From assembly GCF_008801815.1 (NCBI RefSeq), contig NZ_VZOX01000013.1: a DNA stretch of 64,000 nucleotides; one strand, written 5' to 3'. Both the position numbers and the translations under genes were made by a program. This stretch comes from Edwardsiella anguillarum. GTDB lineage: Bacteria > Pseudomonadota > Gammaproteobacteria > Enterobacterales > Enterobacteriaceae. Below are positions 8,411 through 19,080 of the stretch, in pieces. The notes beneath the pieces were generated by a model, which made no database searches, had not been told where the DNA came from, and saw nothing but the letters and a program-made list of their open reading frames with translations. Numbering within the stretch: position 1 is the stretch's first letter; each line of letters opens with the position of its first letter.

Positions 8411-11009
8411 CGCGATCGTCAGGCACAAACGCCGCCTGTCGCCCTTCTGGCTGCTGCCGCTGGTCGCGCTGCTGACCGCAGGCTGGATGGGCTATACCAC
8501 CCTGCAAGAGCGCGGTGAAACGGTGCTGATCACCTTTCAATCCGCGCCCGGTCTGGTGGCCGGACGCACGCCGGTGCGCTTTCAAGGGGTCGAGGTGGGC
8601 ACGGTCAGCAAGGTCAGCGTCACCCCGGATCTGAAGCGCATCGAGGTCTCCGTAAACATCCAGCGCAGCATGAGCAATGCCCTGCGCCAGGGGACCCAGT
8701 TCTGGCTGGTCACGCCCAAGGCCTCTCTGGCGGGGGTCTCCGGGCTGGACGCGCTGGTCGGCGGCAACTACATCGCCATGCAGCCGGGCGACGGCGCGCC
8801 GCGCCAGCGCTTTATCGCCCGCGATGAGCAGCCCAGCCTCCATCCGGGGACCGATGAGCTGCTGCTGCACCTCCGCGCGCCGGACTTAGGCGCGCTCAGC
8901 AACGGCTCGCCGGTCTATTACCGCAAGATACCGGTCGGCAGCGTCTATAATTATGCCCTCGACGACGCGCGGCAGGGGGTGCGTATCGATGTGCTGATCG
9001 AGCGGCGCTTTGCCCCGCTGGTCAAGGAGGAAAGCCGCTTTTGGAATGTCTCAGGGATCCGCGGCGACGTCAGCCTGTCCGGCATATCGCTGCAGGTAGA
9101 GGGTCTCGCCGCGCTGGTCAACGGCGCCATCGCATTCGATTCCCCGCCGGCATCCTCCCCGGTACGCCCCGGCGCCAGCTTTCCCCTCTACTCTAACCTG
9201 GCCAGCAGTCAGCGCGGCGTCAGCGTCACGCTGGCGCTGCCCGGCGGCGAGGGACTGCAGGCCAACCGTACGCCGCTGCTGTACCAGGGCGTACAGGTCG
9301 GCATGCTCACCGAGCTGGATCTCAACGCCGATGGGCGAGTCAGCGGCACCCTGGCCGTCGATCCCAGCGTCAGCGACCTGCTGCGCAGCCAGAGCCGCAT
9401 CAGCCTCAGCGCGCCCGGCCTCACGCTCAGCCGGCTTAATCTAAGCCAGCTGTTCAACGGCAGCGTCCTCGAGCTTCACCCCGGCGACGGCGAGCCGCTG
9501 CGCCACTTTACCGTCCTCCCCGCCGCCGACGCGCTGCTGCAGGAACCGGGCGCGCTGCGCCTGACCCTGAACGCCCCCCAGAGCTACGGTATCGACGTCG
9601 GCCAGCCGCTGCGCCTCAAGGGGATCCGCGTTGGGCAGGTCACCGGGCGCGAACTGCGCGACGACGGCGTACAGTTTGAGGCCGTCATCGCCCCGCCGTA
9701 CCGACACGCTATCCATGCCGACAGCCGCTTTGTGGTCAACAGCCGCCTCGGCCTGCAGCTGGGCGTCGATGGCCTGGCGGTGACCGGCGCCGCCCCGCAG
9801 GAGTGGCTCGAGGGGGGGATCGCGATCCTGCCCGGCCAGCGCGGTAAGGCGCTGAGCCACTATCCGCTGTTCCGCGACGCCGCCGCCGCCCGCGATGATA
9901 TCCGCGGCGAGCAGCCTCCGACGACCTTGACTCTGCACGCCGCCGCCCTGCCGGATATCCAGCCCGGGTCGCCGGTGCTATATCGCAAATTCCGCATCGG
10001 CGAAATCGCCGCCATCGCCCCGCGGCGCGACGGTTTCGATATCGCCCTGTATATCCAGCCCGCCTATCGCCACCTGGTGGGAGGACAAAGCGTATTCTGG
10101 GCCGAGGGCGGCGCGCGGGTGCAGCTCAACGGCGGCGGTCTGACGGTCGAGGCCGCCCCCCTTGAACGCGCCCTGAAAGGCGCCATCAGCCTCGATAACC
10201 TCAGCGGCGTAACGCCCCCCGCGGGCGACCGGCGCCCCCTCTACCCGAATGAAACCGCCGCCCGCGCCGTCGGCGGCCAGATCGTTCTCTCAACCTATGA
10301 CGGCACCCGCCTCTCGCCGGGCATGCCGATCCGCTACCTGGGGCTCGACATCGGTCAGCTGGCCTCGCTCAGCCTCAGCGCCGATCGCCGACAGGTATTG
10401 GCACAGGCGGTGCTCTACCCGGAGTATGTCGATGCCTTCGCCCGTGCGGGAACCCGCTTTTCGCTGGTGACACCGCATATTTCAGCCGCCGGCGTGAGCA
10501 ACCTAGAGGCGCTGCTGCAGCCGTTCATCAACCTGGAGCCAGGCAGCGGCAACGCGGCCCGACGCTTTGAACTGCAGGATGCGACGCTGAGCGATGCGCG
10601 CTATCTGGACGGGATCAGCATCGCGGTCGATACCCCGGACGCCGGTTCACTGCAGATCGGCACGCCGGTGCTGTACCGCGGCATGGAGGTGGGAACCGTC
10701 ACCGGCCTGACCCTGGGCAACTTGGGCGATCGGGTGCAGGTGGCGCTGCGCATTGGCCGCGCCTATCAGCGGCTGGTGCGCACCAATAGCGTCTTCTGGC
10801 AGGCCTCTGGCTATAATCTGGCGTTCGGCCTGACCGGCGGCGTGGTCAAGACTGGAACGTTCCAGCAGTTCATCCGCGGCGGCATCGCCTTCGCCACGCC
10901 GCCCTCAACGCCGCTGGCGCCGGCCGCGCCGGCGGGAACCCACTTTTTACTGCACGAGAATCCCCCCGATGATTGGCAGCGCTGGGGAACCGCCATTCCC
11001 CTGCGCTGA
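8370..11009 (+). CDS. yebT: MCE tunnel protein LetB (YebT)
   Basis: 879 aa from MPQPTPTTQN. It has one N-terminal membrane anchor (FWLLPLVALLTAGWMGY, about residues 24-42) and seven MCE repeats, each with the pattern G.PV.Y.G..VG.V (for example GRTPVRFQGVEVGTV). The E. coli protein (877 aa) forms a stacked periplasmic tunnel for lipids. An ATG six bases upstream (8364) is also possible. Overlap with yebS indicates an operon. In E. coli the next gene is rsmF; here the ttr locus follows convergently, so the core order breaks at this point. Confidence 0.96.
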   Translation: MPQPTPTTQNTPNNAIVRHKRRLSPFWLLPLVALLTAGWMGYTTLQERGETVLITFQSAPGLVAGRTPVRFQGVEVGTVSKVSVTPDLKRIEVSVNIQRSMSNALRQGTQFWLVTPKASLAGVSGLDALVGGNYIAMQPGDGAPRQRFIARDEQPSLHPGTDELLLHLRAPDLGALSNGSPVYYRKIPVGSVYNYALDDARQGVRIDVLIERRFAPLVKEESRFWNVSGIRGDVSLSGISLQVEGLAALVNGAIAFDSPPASSPVRPGASFPLYSNLASSQRGVSVTLALPGGEGLQANRTPLLYQGVQVGMLTELDLNADGRVSGTLAVDPSVSDLLRSQSRISLSAPGLTLSRLNLSQLFNGSVLELHPGDGEPLRHFTVLPAADALLQEPGALRLTLNAPQSYGIDVGQPLRLKGIRVGQVTGRELRDDGVQFEAVIAPPYRHAIHADSRFVVNSRLGLQLGVDGLAVTGAAPQEWLEGGIAILPGQRGKALSHYPLFRDAAAARDDIRGEQPPTTLTLHAAALPDIQPGSPVLYRKFRIGEIAAIAPRRDGFDIALYIQPAYRHLVGGQSVFWAEGGARVQLNGGGLTVEAAPLERALKGAISLDNLSGVTPPAGDRRPLYPNETAARAVGGQIVLSTYDGTRLSPGMPIRYLGLDIGQLASLSLSADRRQVLAQAVLYPEYVDAFARAGTRFSLVTPHISAAGVSNLEALLQPFINLEPGSGNAARRFELQDATLSDARYLDGISIAVDTPDAGSLQIGTPVLYRGMEVGTVTGLTLGNLGDRVQVALRIGRAYQRLVRTNSVFWQASGYNLAFGLTGGVVKTGTFQQFIRGGIAFATPPSTPLAPAAPAGTHFLLHENPPDDWQRWGTAIPLR

Positions 11010-11021
11010 GGCGGCCGACCG

Positions 11022-13947
11022 CCTTAGCCCGCCGGATGCGGGCGGGCAGCCCCTGGCGGGCGGCCGAACCGACCACCCAGTCCAGCAGCAGTCCCGGGCT
11101 CTGGCGGGTCGGGTCAACCAGCCCCAGTTGGTTCAGGCTGACGCCCGCCAGCGTCACCGACGGCGCGGGCTGCGCCCGTCCGTCGATGATATGCGACCGG
11201 ACGCCCAGCTCCCAGTGACCATAGCCGTGCTCCCAGTGACCATAGCCGTGCTCAACGGCGATGACGCCGGGCATCACGCTGTCCAAGATCATCGCCTGCG
11301 CCCGCAGTGTGCCGCCCGGCGTCGTCACCTCGACGGCGTCGCCGTTGCCGATCCCCATCCGCTCGGCGTCCGCCGGATGCAGGTAGATCGGGTTATCGCG
11401 CTTCACGGCGCACAGACGCGGCGACAGCGCAGACACGGCGCTGTGGATATTGGACTTGTAGCTGGTCAGCTCGAAGGGCCACGCCTCCAGCGGCCAGCGC
11501 TCGCGCAGCGGCGTACCGTCCGCTAGACGCGGCGCCATCCAGGTTGGGCAGCCGCAGTAGCGCTCGCCGGTCATGCTGTTGCGCGCCGCCGCCACCTGCG
11601 CATTCCACACGGCGAACGGACGGCGGTAGCGGTGAGCCATCATCTCCCCCTGATAACGGTGCGCGGCGTCCTCAAAACGACCGCCGCGCGCCAGTACGCT
11701 GGCCACCGCGCCCACCTCGGCCGCCGGCAGCGTCGTCTGCAGCCGCGGCAGCAGACGATCGACCCCGCTCAGCGCCACGTCCTGCGCCGTCGCGGGCGCC
11801 ACCGGCGTCTCCAGCTGCGCCAGGTTGGCCGCGGCGCGCAGGTAGTACTGCTCTCCGCTGTCGATCGCCAGCCACTCCCCCTGCGCATTCTGCTGCGCCC
11901 GGGCGCCAAAGCCGGGCAGCGCCAGCCGCTTGGCCAGATCGATCAGGAAATTCTCCAGGCTGATCGGACGGCCGTCCGCCGTCCGCGCGCTCAGCGGCGT
12001 CACCGCCGGCCAGCGCACCGTCGCCGCCCGCGTCGGCACTCCTTGCCAGACCCCGGCGATCCCCCAGCTCTCATAGGTGACCGTATCCGGCACCAGATAG
12101 TCGGCCAGCGCCGAGGTCTCGTTGATAAAGGCATCGACCGCCACGATCAGCGGCAGCTGTGCCGGGGAGCGCAGGCACGCCTCCAGCAGGGCACGCAGCC
12201 CCGGCACCCCGTACAGCGGGTTCGCCATGTGGCTAATCCACGCCTTCAGCCGGTAGGGATAGGGCGAGACACCCGCGGCGACCTTCTCACGGTACTCGCT
12301 ACTCTGCTCATAGTGCGCCTTGCTGCGCGACAGCATCAGGCCGCGGGGCTTGACCTTGCCCGGAAAGCGCTCGAAGTCATAGCACGGCCCGCGGCCAAAG
12401 ACGGGATAGGCCGGCGGCTTGGCCATCATTCCTCTCTTCAGATTAATATTCCCGATCAGCACATTCAGCATCAGGATGGCATAGGCGGTATAGAAACCGT
12501 TGGCATGCATGGTTCCGCCGTGGGTATCCACCGCCGCGCGGGTGCCGTGGGCGGTAAACTCCCGCGCCAGCGCAACGATATCCGCCTCGGGCACCCCGCA
12601 GATTTCGCTGTACTGCGCCAGGGTCAGCTTTTGCGCCTCATCGCGCAGGCAGCTCAACGCGCTTTTTACCCGCAGAGGGCCCTGTGCGCCGCGGCCAGCA
12701 CCAGCGCCGGAGGATCCTGCGCCTCCACGAGGCCCCCCAGCAGATCCGAGCGGCGCAAAAACTGCCCCTCGCGCGGATGCCCAGGCTGACAAATCACCAG
12801 ATGCGTCGCATTGCACCAGTGGGCCTGGCCGGCCTGCATCATGGCCGCCTCGCCCGGCTGGCTGAGGTAAGCGGCGTTATAGCGCTGCTGCGCCAGGACC
12901 CAGCGGATCACGGATCGGCAGCCAGCGGTTATTCTCCCCGGCCGCCAGGCTGGTGCTCACCGGCTGCGAGGGTGCCACCACCACGTAGCTGAACCCCGTC
13001 TGGGTTCGCGCGGCGGCCAACTGGCGTGCCTGGCGCTTAAAGGGGTTTCCCGACTGCGCCGGTGAGGTGCCGATATACAGCACAAACTCCACCGCCTCCA
13101 GATCCGGCTTCATGTGCGCGTTCTTGTCCAAGTCGTGCATCAACGCGCCGGAGCCGGCGCGAAACGAATAGTCGCAGTACGAACCGTGATGGCCAAAGTT
13201 GCGGGTGCCAAAGCTGTTCAAGGCGAAGCGTTTAATGATGTGGTCGCGCCCCTCATCGCTGGCGTTGGTCACCAGCAGCTGGTTGGCCCGCGGCCCGAAC
13301 TCCGGGTGCGCCGCATCCAGCGGCGTGGTCAGGTTTCGCAGCGAACGCAGCCCCTCCACCGCCCCTTCGCCGAACAGATCGCCGCCGTCGCAGATCTCCT
13401 GCAGCAGCTGCTCATAGCTGATGGTTTACCAGCGTCCCTCGCCGCGTTTCCCCACCCGCTTCATCGGCTGCGTGATGCGGTAAGGACTCTCGCGGATCTC
13501 CAACATGGCGTTACCGCGCGCGCAGGCGGTCGAACGGCCCGCCAGTCCCGCCTCGCCCGCCAGGGAGCGCCAGGCCTGCGCCAGCGGCGTGACATAGGGG
13601 ATCTGCTGCTGCTGGGAAAGCGGATGGTAGGGATTCCCACCGATGCGCAGGATCCGCTTGCTGTTATTATCGATACCCAGGCGCACCCCACACAGGGTCC
13701 AGCAGCCAAAGCACATCCCATTGGCCAGACGCTGCTGCGGATTGACCGTCAGTCGCCCTACGCCGTCGATACGCAGCTCCGGCTGCAGCGCGTTGCCAAA
13801 CTGGGCGCTGCGCGTCGGCTCACCGGCGCTGCCCTGCGTCACCCCGCGCGCCGCATGGCGTACCGTCGAGGCATAGCCGGCGGCGAACACGGCGCCGCCG
13901 CCCGCGGCCAGCCCCAGCTTCAGTAAATGACGTCTGCGTTTATCCAT
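11022..13947 (-). pseudogene. ttrA: Tetrathionate reductase subunit A, multiply disrupted
   Basis: The start at 13947 gives a twin-arginine signal (MDKRRRHLLKLGLAAGGG) and the 4Fe-4S cysteines CFGCWTLCGV, as in molybdopterin TtrA. The frame then stops at TAA 13426-13428, right after GEGRW, and the next in-frame residues (TISYEQLLQE) plainly continue the protein: one nonsense change. A frame change with an apparent small deletion occurs near 12910 (after NNRWLPIR), and the frame is restored near 12690-12700. A 21-bp tandem duplication at 11211-11252 repeats EHGYGHW in frame. At the 3' end the frame runs on into yebT. The product would have been the periplasmic catalytic subunit of tetrathionate respiration; it cannot be made intact. 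Confidence 0.9.
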
Positions 13948-14918
13948 TTTGTTGCTCCACCGCGTCAGCGCGCACCTCAATCAGTTCAGTCAGGATCGCC
14001 GCCAGGCAAACCCACAGTCCCGCCATGGCCAGGATCCCCAGCCACCCCCCTCGCTGCCGATCGCCAGCGTGTAAGGGTAAATCCCCGCGTCATAGCGGGG
14101 GACCCGCTGTACGTCGATCAGGGTCAACCAGCGCAGCGAGGCCGCTGCGCCGATGGCCAACAGGGCGACCGGCCAGCGCCGCTGCGTCAGCCACTGCGAC
14201 GCCGCGAGCGTCAGCAGCGCGGCGGGCCACGCCTGCGCGCGCATGAACGAGAGTCCCTCCGCCCCGACCCGCCCCGTGGGCCAGAATAGCCAGCAGGCCA
14301 GCAGCAGCAGGCGCCGATCGGTCGCCGTCACCGGCCGATCCAGCAGGCCGCGCACCAGCGCCCACAGCCCCACGCAGACCAACGGCGCGCTGCACAGCCA
14401 CGGCAGCCCCCACTGGTGCCACAGCGGAAGCGCCGCTACGATCCCGACCTCGCTGCCGGTATACAGGGCGATGCTGGCGCCGGACAATACGGTCAGCAGG
14501 GCGCAGACCAGCGCCCGGCGGCCAACAGGATCAGCAGGGGGCTCCAGCGCGTCCGCGCCGCCTCCTGCAGCGCGGGACGCAGGCAGAGCCACCCGGTCGC
14601 CACGCCCAGCAGGGAGAACAGCGGCAGCAGCAGCGCGCCGCGCGACATCCAGGAGCCGGGCGTCAGATAGGCAAAAAAGTGCCAGGCACGACCGGGCTGA
14701 TGCAGATCGGCCGTCAGCGCCAGCGGCCCGACCACGCAGGAGATCAGCAGCACCAACGCCATCGCACAAATAAACGTGACACTGTAACTATCGCTGCGCC
14801 GCAGCGCCAGCCACAGCAGCAGCGCCGCGCCATAGGCGCTGCCGATATAAAAAAAGTACTGCACCGCCCACGGCAGCCAGGCAACCGGCTGCGGCGCCAC
14901 CAGGATCGCTCTTATCAT
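13940..14918 (-). pseudogene. ttrC: Tetrathionate reductase membrane subunit C, frameshifted
   Basis: NrfD-type multi-pass quinol-oxidising subunit. The first 130 codons (MIRAILVAPQPVAWLPWAVQ...) end in a frameshift near 14515; the remainder (LLTVLSGASIALYTGSEVGI...) is in another frame. A second shift occurs at the six-G tract 14045-14050 (read as C on the plus strand), after which GILAMAGLWVCLAAILTELI restores the C-terminus, ending at TAA 13940-13942 and overlapping the ttrA start. The ATG overlaps the ttrB stop by 4 bases. Both shifts would have to be reversed to make a working subunit. Confidence 0.88.
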
Positions 14919-15667
14919 TGGTCAATCTCCTCCTCACCGTACAGCGCCGCCTGCCCGCTGACCTGGCTGACAAACGCGGCGTCGAGCCCCAGGTAGAACA
15001 CCCGCGGCGCCGTATGCTGCTCCGGTTTCAGTACATAAACCGACGTCCGATGCTGCGCCAGCAGGCGGCTCAGGGTGCTGTCGGGATCGTGCATATCGCC
15101 GATGATGCGCGCCCCGCCGATGCAGGACTCGACGCAGGCGGGCAGCAGCCCTGCCTCCAGACGGTGGGCGCAGAAGGTGCATTTATCGGCGGTCAGCGTC
15201 TGCTGATTGATAAAACGGGCATCGTACGGGCAGGCCTGAACACAGTAGGCGCAGCCGACGCAGCGCCGGTTATCCACCATCACGATGCCATCGTCGCGCT
15301 GATAGGTCGCCTGCACCGGACAGACCGCGACGCAGGGCGGATTTTCACAGTGATTACACAGGCGCGGCAGCATGAACATCTGGCTGACGCCGTTTGCCGC
15401 GGCGCCGCTGACCTCATACTGCTTTACCGTGGTGCGAAACTGGCCGAGGGGCGGCAGGTTCTCCATGCAGCAGGCAACCGTGCAGGCCTGACAGCCGACG
15501 CACTTACGCCGGTCGATAATCATCGCCCAGCGCTTACCGCGCATCCCCTGTCGCGACGCCGGCGCCGCCAGCGCCTCCCCCCAGGGCAGCAGCACCAGAC
15601 CGGCGCTGACGCTGCCGATCCCGAACAGCAGGCGCCGCCGTTGTTGTTGTTTATCATCCGGCATCAC
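14915..15667 (-). CDS. ttrB: Tetrathionate reductase iron-sulfur subunit TtrB
   Basis: 250 aa with a twin-arginine-like signal (QQQRRRLLFGIGSVSAGL) and four ferredoxin-type 4Fe-4S clusters: CVGCQACTVAC, CNHCENPPCVAVC, CVGCAYCVQAC and CTFC...CVESC. It transfers electrons from TtrC to TtrA in the periplasm. The ORF is intact, but with its partners ttrA and ttrC broken it is unlikely to have a role. It is the first gene of the ttrBCA operon and diverges from the ttrS remnant. Confidence 0.93.
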   Translation of the reverse strand: MMPDDKQQQRRRLLFGIGSVSAGLVLLPWGEALAAPASRQGMRGKRWAMIIDRRKCVGCQACTVACCMENLPPLGQFRTTVKQYEVSGAAANGVSQMFMLPRLCNHCENPPCVAVCPVQATYQRDDGIVMVDNRRCVGCAYCVQACPYDARFINQQTLTADKCTFCAHRLEAGLLPACVESCIGGARIIGDMHDPDSTLSRLLAQHRTSVYVLKPEQHTAPRVFYLGLDAAFVSQVSGQAALYGEEEIDQ

Positions 15668-15772
15668 ACTCTCCCCGCGCAGCGCATCTGCCCCGAAATG
15701 TCACAGTTCCGCATATCTTCGCTCGCTTATCGATTGGCGTGATTTATTATGGGCGGCAGGGAACAGGCCTTC

Positions 15773-15794
15773 CTATTGTGGAAAACCACAATAG
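15773..15794. promoter_or_regulatory. Perfect palindrome in the ttrB/ttrS intergenic region
   Basis: CTATTGTGG, four A, CCACAATAG: 9-bp perfect arms. It lies between divergent ttrB and ttrS, about 60 bases before the ttrS start. A binding site for the response regulator TtrR is the natural guess, since TtrR activates ttrBCA in Salmonella, but I do not know its recognition sequence. It now serves a broken system. Confidence 0.5.
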
Positions 15795-15856
15795 CGCTTG
15801 ATTGCTGACCTATATCAAAATTAACCATCGACTGAATATCTGAGCCTGAACACCCG

Positions 15857-16651
15857 ATGAACCCGCTGATGCGCTACGGCAGCCCATGGCTGGCCCTGCT
15901 TTTGCTGCTCCCCGCCCGGGCGGCGCCCACGCCGTCGCAGACGGTGACCATTGGCGTGCTGGCCACCCGCGGAACCCAGATGGCCGAGCGTCAGTGGCAG
16001 CCGCTGGCCGACTGGCTCAGTCAACGGCTGCCCGCCTACCGTTTCCGTCTGCAGCCCTATGACATCAGCGCGCTGGACAGCGCCGTGCGTCAGCGGCGAC
16101 TGGATTTCGTGATTACCAATCCTGGGCAGGCGGTCACGCTGGGACGGCACTCCCCGCTCTCCTGGCTGGCGACCCTGAAGAGCCCGCAGCGCCACGGCAA
16201 TACCAACGTCATCGGATCTGCGCTGATCGTGCGCAGCGACAGCCGCCTGCGTCACCTGGCCGATCTGCGCGGCAAAAATATCAGCGCCGTCTCGCCCCAG
16301 GCCTTTGGCGGCTACCAGACGCTGCTCTACCGCCTGGCGCGCGAAGGCTATGACTACCGCCGCTTTTTCGCCCAGACCCGCTTTGCCGGCTTTCCGCTGG
16401 ATGCGCTGATCTACCGCCTGCGCGACGGTGAAACCGACGCCGCGATCGTGCCGGTCTGCCAGTTGGAGCAGGTCACGCTGGCGCGCGATGAGTTTGAAGC
16501 CCTGCGGCTGGTCGATCGCGAGGGGCTACAACAGCAGCAGGCCGCCGCAGAGATGGGCGTCTCTCGCCAAACGCTGGTCAATATTCTAAACATAGCGCCC
16601 TTACAGGACGAGCCTCTCGGCTTCGCCGTTCCGATGCTTTGCATGTTCTAA
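15857..16651 (+). pseudogene. ttrS: Tetrathionate sensor kinase TtrS, 3'-truncated and fused to a DUF134 fragment
   Basis: The first 200 codons encode a signal peptide (ALLLLLPARA-AP) and the periplasmic phosphonate-binding-like sensor domain of TtrS (TIGVLATRGTQMAERQW..., GSALIVRSDSRLRHLADLRG). After DAAIVPVC (about 16460) the frame enters a 126-bp copy (16462-16587) of the interior of the DUF134 gene found at 19453-19578, differing at only two bases, then unrelated sequence. The membrane segments, histidine kinase core and ATPase domain are gone. A secreted chimeric peptide could be made but cannot signal. Confidence 0.88.
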
Positions 16652-16840
16652 GTCCTACTTTATACTCAGCACCATGTCTATCCCACACCCCACCAAACGG
16701 TTGGATTTTGTCACCCGATAAATCCGACGACAGCATAACCCTTTGTCCGCCTCTACGTTGAGCGATTGCCCGCATGGGCGTTCGTCGATACTAATGTTCC
16801 CCTCTTCATGGCGCTTTAAACCGCGAAACAAGTACATACT
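16590..16840 (+). mobile_element. Degraded 5' end of an IS91-family element (left copy)
   Basis: The stretch with CTTTATACTC..CACCATGT.TATCCCACACCCC and CCGCCTCTACGTTGAGCG matches, with many changes, the start of the IS91-family transposase at 18150-18320 (CTTTATACTCCGCCCCCATG, then CTCTCCGTTGAGCGCATG). No open frame survives. Together with the right copy it brackets the gene at 16901-18076. Confidence 0.6.
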
Positions 16841-16900
16841 GTGATCGCTTTCGGAGTAAACTCACAGCTTTCTATTAATGACTATAAGGACCTATATTTA

Positions 16901-18076
16901 ATGTTACCCATTAACTCATCTCACTCAGCATATTTTCCTTCAATTACCTTGCCCGATCAGTTACCTCAAGAAAAAATAGTCGCCTCAGATAAAAGGGCCT
17001 TCAAAGAAAACATGATGCGCGATATTGCGACACTCGAAATAAATGGCATAAATATTAATGAAAAACTAAACCAGCTACTGAATAGTGACACATTAATGAA
17101 TATTGACCCGGCTAAGCTGACAAGTATGCAGGACATTGTCACTCCAGGTGAAGAGTATATTTTTGAGGATTTAATAACTGGAAATAAAACAATGGTGGAT
17201 ATTGCTCGGTGTATCATGCTAGCTGAAGAAATCACCACTCAAAAAGGAACCAAAAATATTAATTTTGAATGTAGTACAGTATCATCAGGAAATCTCACAA
17301 CTTCCCTTCTCACCGCCGAAAATTATCAACAGGGCGAGCCTTTCCTACTGAGTTGCAAGACCAAACATTGCGACTTCCTGGGTGCTGCAGGAGGAAACTA
17401 CCCGCTAGCAGAATACTTATCAAATGATGGAGTTTCTCTTAAAGTAAACGATAAACATAACAATTACATTGGGCATTTTAATATCTGGAAGCTAGATTCT
17501 GGCGATTTTTGCATCGGCACCGTTGCCATGAAAAATAATAGCGGAAACAGCGATTATAGTCCTAAAAACCTTAAACATCTTTTGTTAAATCAGGCGGTTA
17601 ATCTGCTTGAAAATAATCAAAAAGCACAAAGAGTATTAATTGGCATGGGAGGACATAATATGAAAAATATTTTTCCTGACAGCTTTAACCAAAACGGGAA
17701 GGGTTATGAGATTTTGGGACGATTACGTCATGCTGAAAACCACAGTTTCCTACAAAGAGACGTAGAAAAATTAGAGAAAATCACAAGTATGACAGTTTAC
17801 AACAAGGAAATAAAAATTAACAATCAAGAAAATATTGGCATGCAAGGAGATCAAAGGAAAGATTTCAAAAACGCTCTTATTATCCTAGACAGAAAAAATG
17901 AAAAGGCCAGTGATGGTGATGGTATCGCACAGGCAAAGCGCATTCTTCAAAATTACGAAAAAAATAATAACATGAGCGACGATCAGAAGTGGCACCGCGA
18001 ATTAAGAATGATGGAAACAATAGTTCAGAAGCAGGTTCGAGCTCAATTTTGGGCGACTCAGAAAAAATCAGATTAA
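16901..18076 (+). CDS. Unrecognised AT-rich protein, possible secreted effector
   Basis: 391 aa from ATG 16901, chosen because AAGGA lies 10 bases upstream; a GTG start at 16841 would add 20 residues. I do not recognise the family. The N-terminus is Ser/Pro-rich and uncharged (MLPINSSHSAYFPSITLPDQ), without a signal peptide or membrane segment, which resembles type III effector leaders. The middle (residues 150-290) has Cys, His and Gly-rich motifs (CDFLGAAGGNYPLAEY, NNYIGHFNIWKL, VLIGMGGHNMKNIFP) that look like a folded enzymatic domain; the C-terminus is charged and helical. Base composition is far more AT-rich than the neighbours, and IS91-type debris flanks it on both sides, so it was acquired horizontally. 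The effector role is inference. Confidence 0.6.
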   Translation: MLPINSSHSAYFPSITLPDQLPQEKIVASDKRAFKENMMRDIATLEINGININEKLNQLLNSDTLMNIDPAKLTSMQDIVTPGEEYIFEDLITGNKTMVDIARCIMLAEEITTQKGTKNINFECSTVSSGNLTTSLLTAENYQQGEPFLLSCKTKHCDFLGAAGGNYPLAEYLSNDGVSLKVNDKHNNYIGHFNIWKLDSGDFCIGTVAMKNNSGNSDYSPKNLKHLLLNQAVNLLENNQKAQRVLIGMGGHNMKNIFPDSFNQNGKGYEILGRLRHAENHSFLQRDVEKLEKITSMTVYNKEIKINNQENIGMQGDQRKDFKNALIILDRKNEKASDGDGIAQAKRILQNYEKNNNMSDDQKWHRELRMMETIVQKQVRAQFWATQKKSD

Positions 18077-18119
18077 ATATATTATCTCGATGACTATTAA
18101 TCTCAAGCGCATTTTTTTT

Positions 18120-19045
18120 GAGCTTCCTAAGAGCGTAACACGCCTGTGGAGCTTCGGGCATTTGCATGACCGAAGCTTCGCTTTATACTCCGCCCCCATG
18201 TACATCCCACGCCCCGCCAAACTCCTTTTCACCTTCGATAACGGTTGGAACCGCTACCTCGAAAAACACGGCGACAACGTCAGCCAGTGGACCCTACTCT
18301 CCGTTGAGCGCATGCTTGCTTGTGGCACCTGCGTCATGTGCGCTCGCCATTACTGCTGCGGCTCGCCGGACTGCACTCACTCCCGCTTCTTCTGCCAGAG
18401 CTGCAAGTCAAAAGCCTGCAGCTCATGCGGCATGCAAGCCACCGAGCAGTGGATTGCCGAACAGCAGCACATCCTGCCCGACTGCGACTGGCAGCACATC
18501 ACCTTTACGATGCCCCCCGCACATTCACCTGTCCGTCACCTGCGGAGGGCTCGATATCAGGCATGACGTCTGGCGAGACCGAAGCATGCCGTGGAGAAAA
18601 TCTGGCGTGGTTCATTCGCCTGCTGCGTCACAGCTATAATCTGATCAATCACGGCTTCCTGCCGGGGCTGGAGTATATGCGCGATAACAAGCAGCGGCAG
18701 CGATATCTGCAGGCGCAGTACGGACACAACTTGAAGGTCCACTTTGCGAAGAAGACCCAGGGAGCCTGGCGCAGCGTCAAATACCTCAGCCGGTACCTGA
18801 AACGACCACCGGTGTCAGCAGCGAAGCTCAGGCACTACAGCGGCGGCGCGGAGGTGCATCACTATTACGACCATCGTACACAGCAGCACCGACAACAGAC
18901 GCTGATGCAGGAAGATATGATCGGCGCTATATCAGTCATATCCCGGCAAAGCATTTTAAGATAGTGCGTTACTACGGTTTTTTATCCAACCGTGAACGGG
19001 GCGAACTGCTGCCGAAGGTGTATGAAGCCCTGGAGATTAGAAGCG
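18120..19045 (+). pseudogene. IS91-family transposase, deleted and frameshifted
   Basis: The intact beginning is at 18198 (MYIPRPAKLLFTFDNGWNRY). It carries the zinc-binding region CCGSPDCTHSRFFCQSCKSK and SSCGMQATEQWIAEQQHILP. After ITFTMP (about 18516) there is a deletion and the frame changes; HIHLSVTCGGLDIRHDVWRD, GFLPGLEYMRDNKQRQRYLQ, WRSVKYLSRYLKRPPVSAAK and RYYGFLSNRERGELLPKVYE are then in different frames. This rolling-circle (HUH) transposase type mobilises adjacent DNA by one-ended transposition, which may explain the captured gene to its left. It is dead. Confidence 0.8.
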
Positions 19046-19080
19046 CGGAAAAAACCGAAGCAGCCGAGATTCGCCGCTCT

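Noticed and set aside
10870..11009. ttrA frame continuing into yebT
   Set aside because: The run-on beyond about 11022 is out of frame with yebT and unlike TtrA; it reflects a lost stop rather than real coding.
15795..15825. FNR-like site (TTGAT ... ATCAA) before ttrS
   Set aside because: The half sites are 11 bases apart rather than 4.
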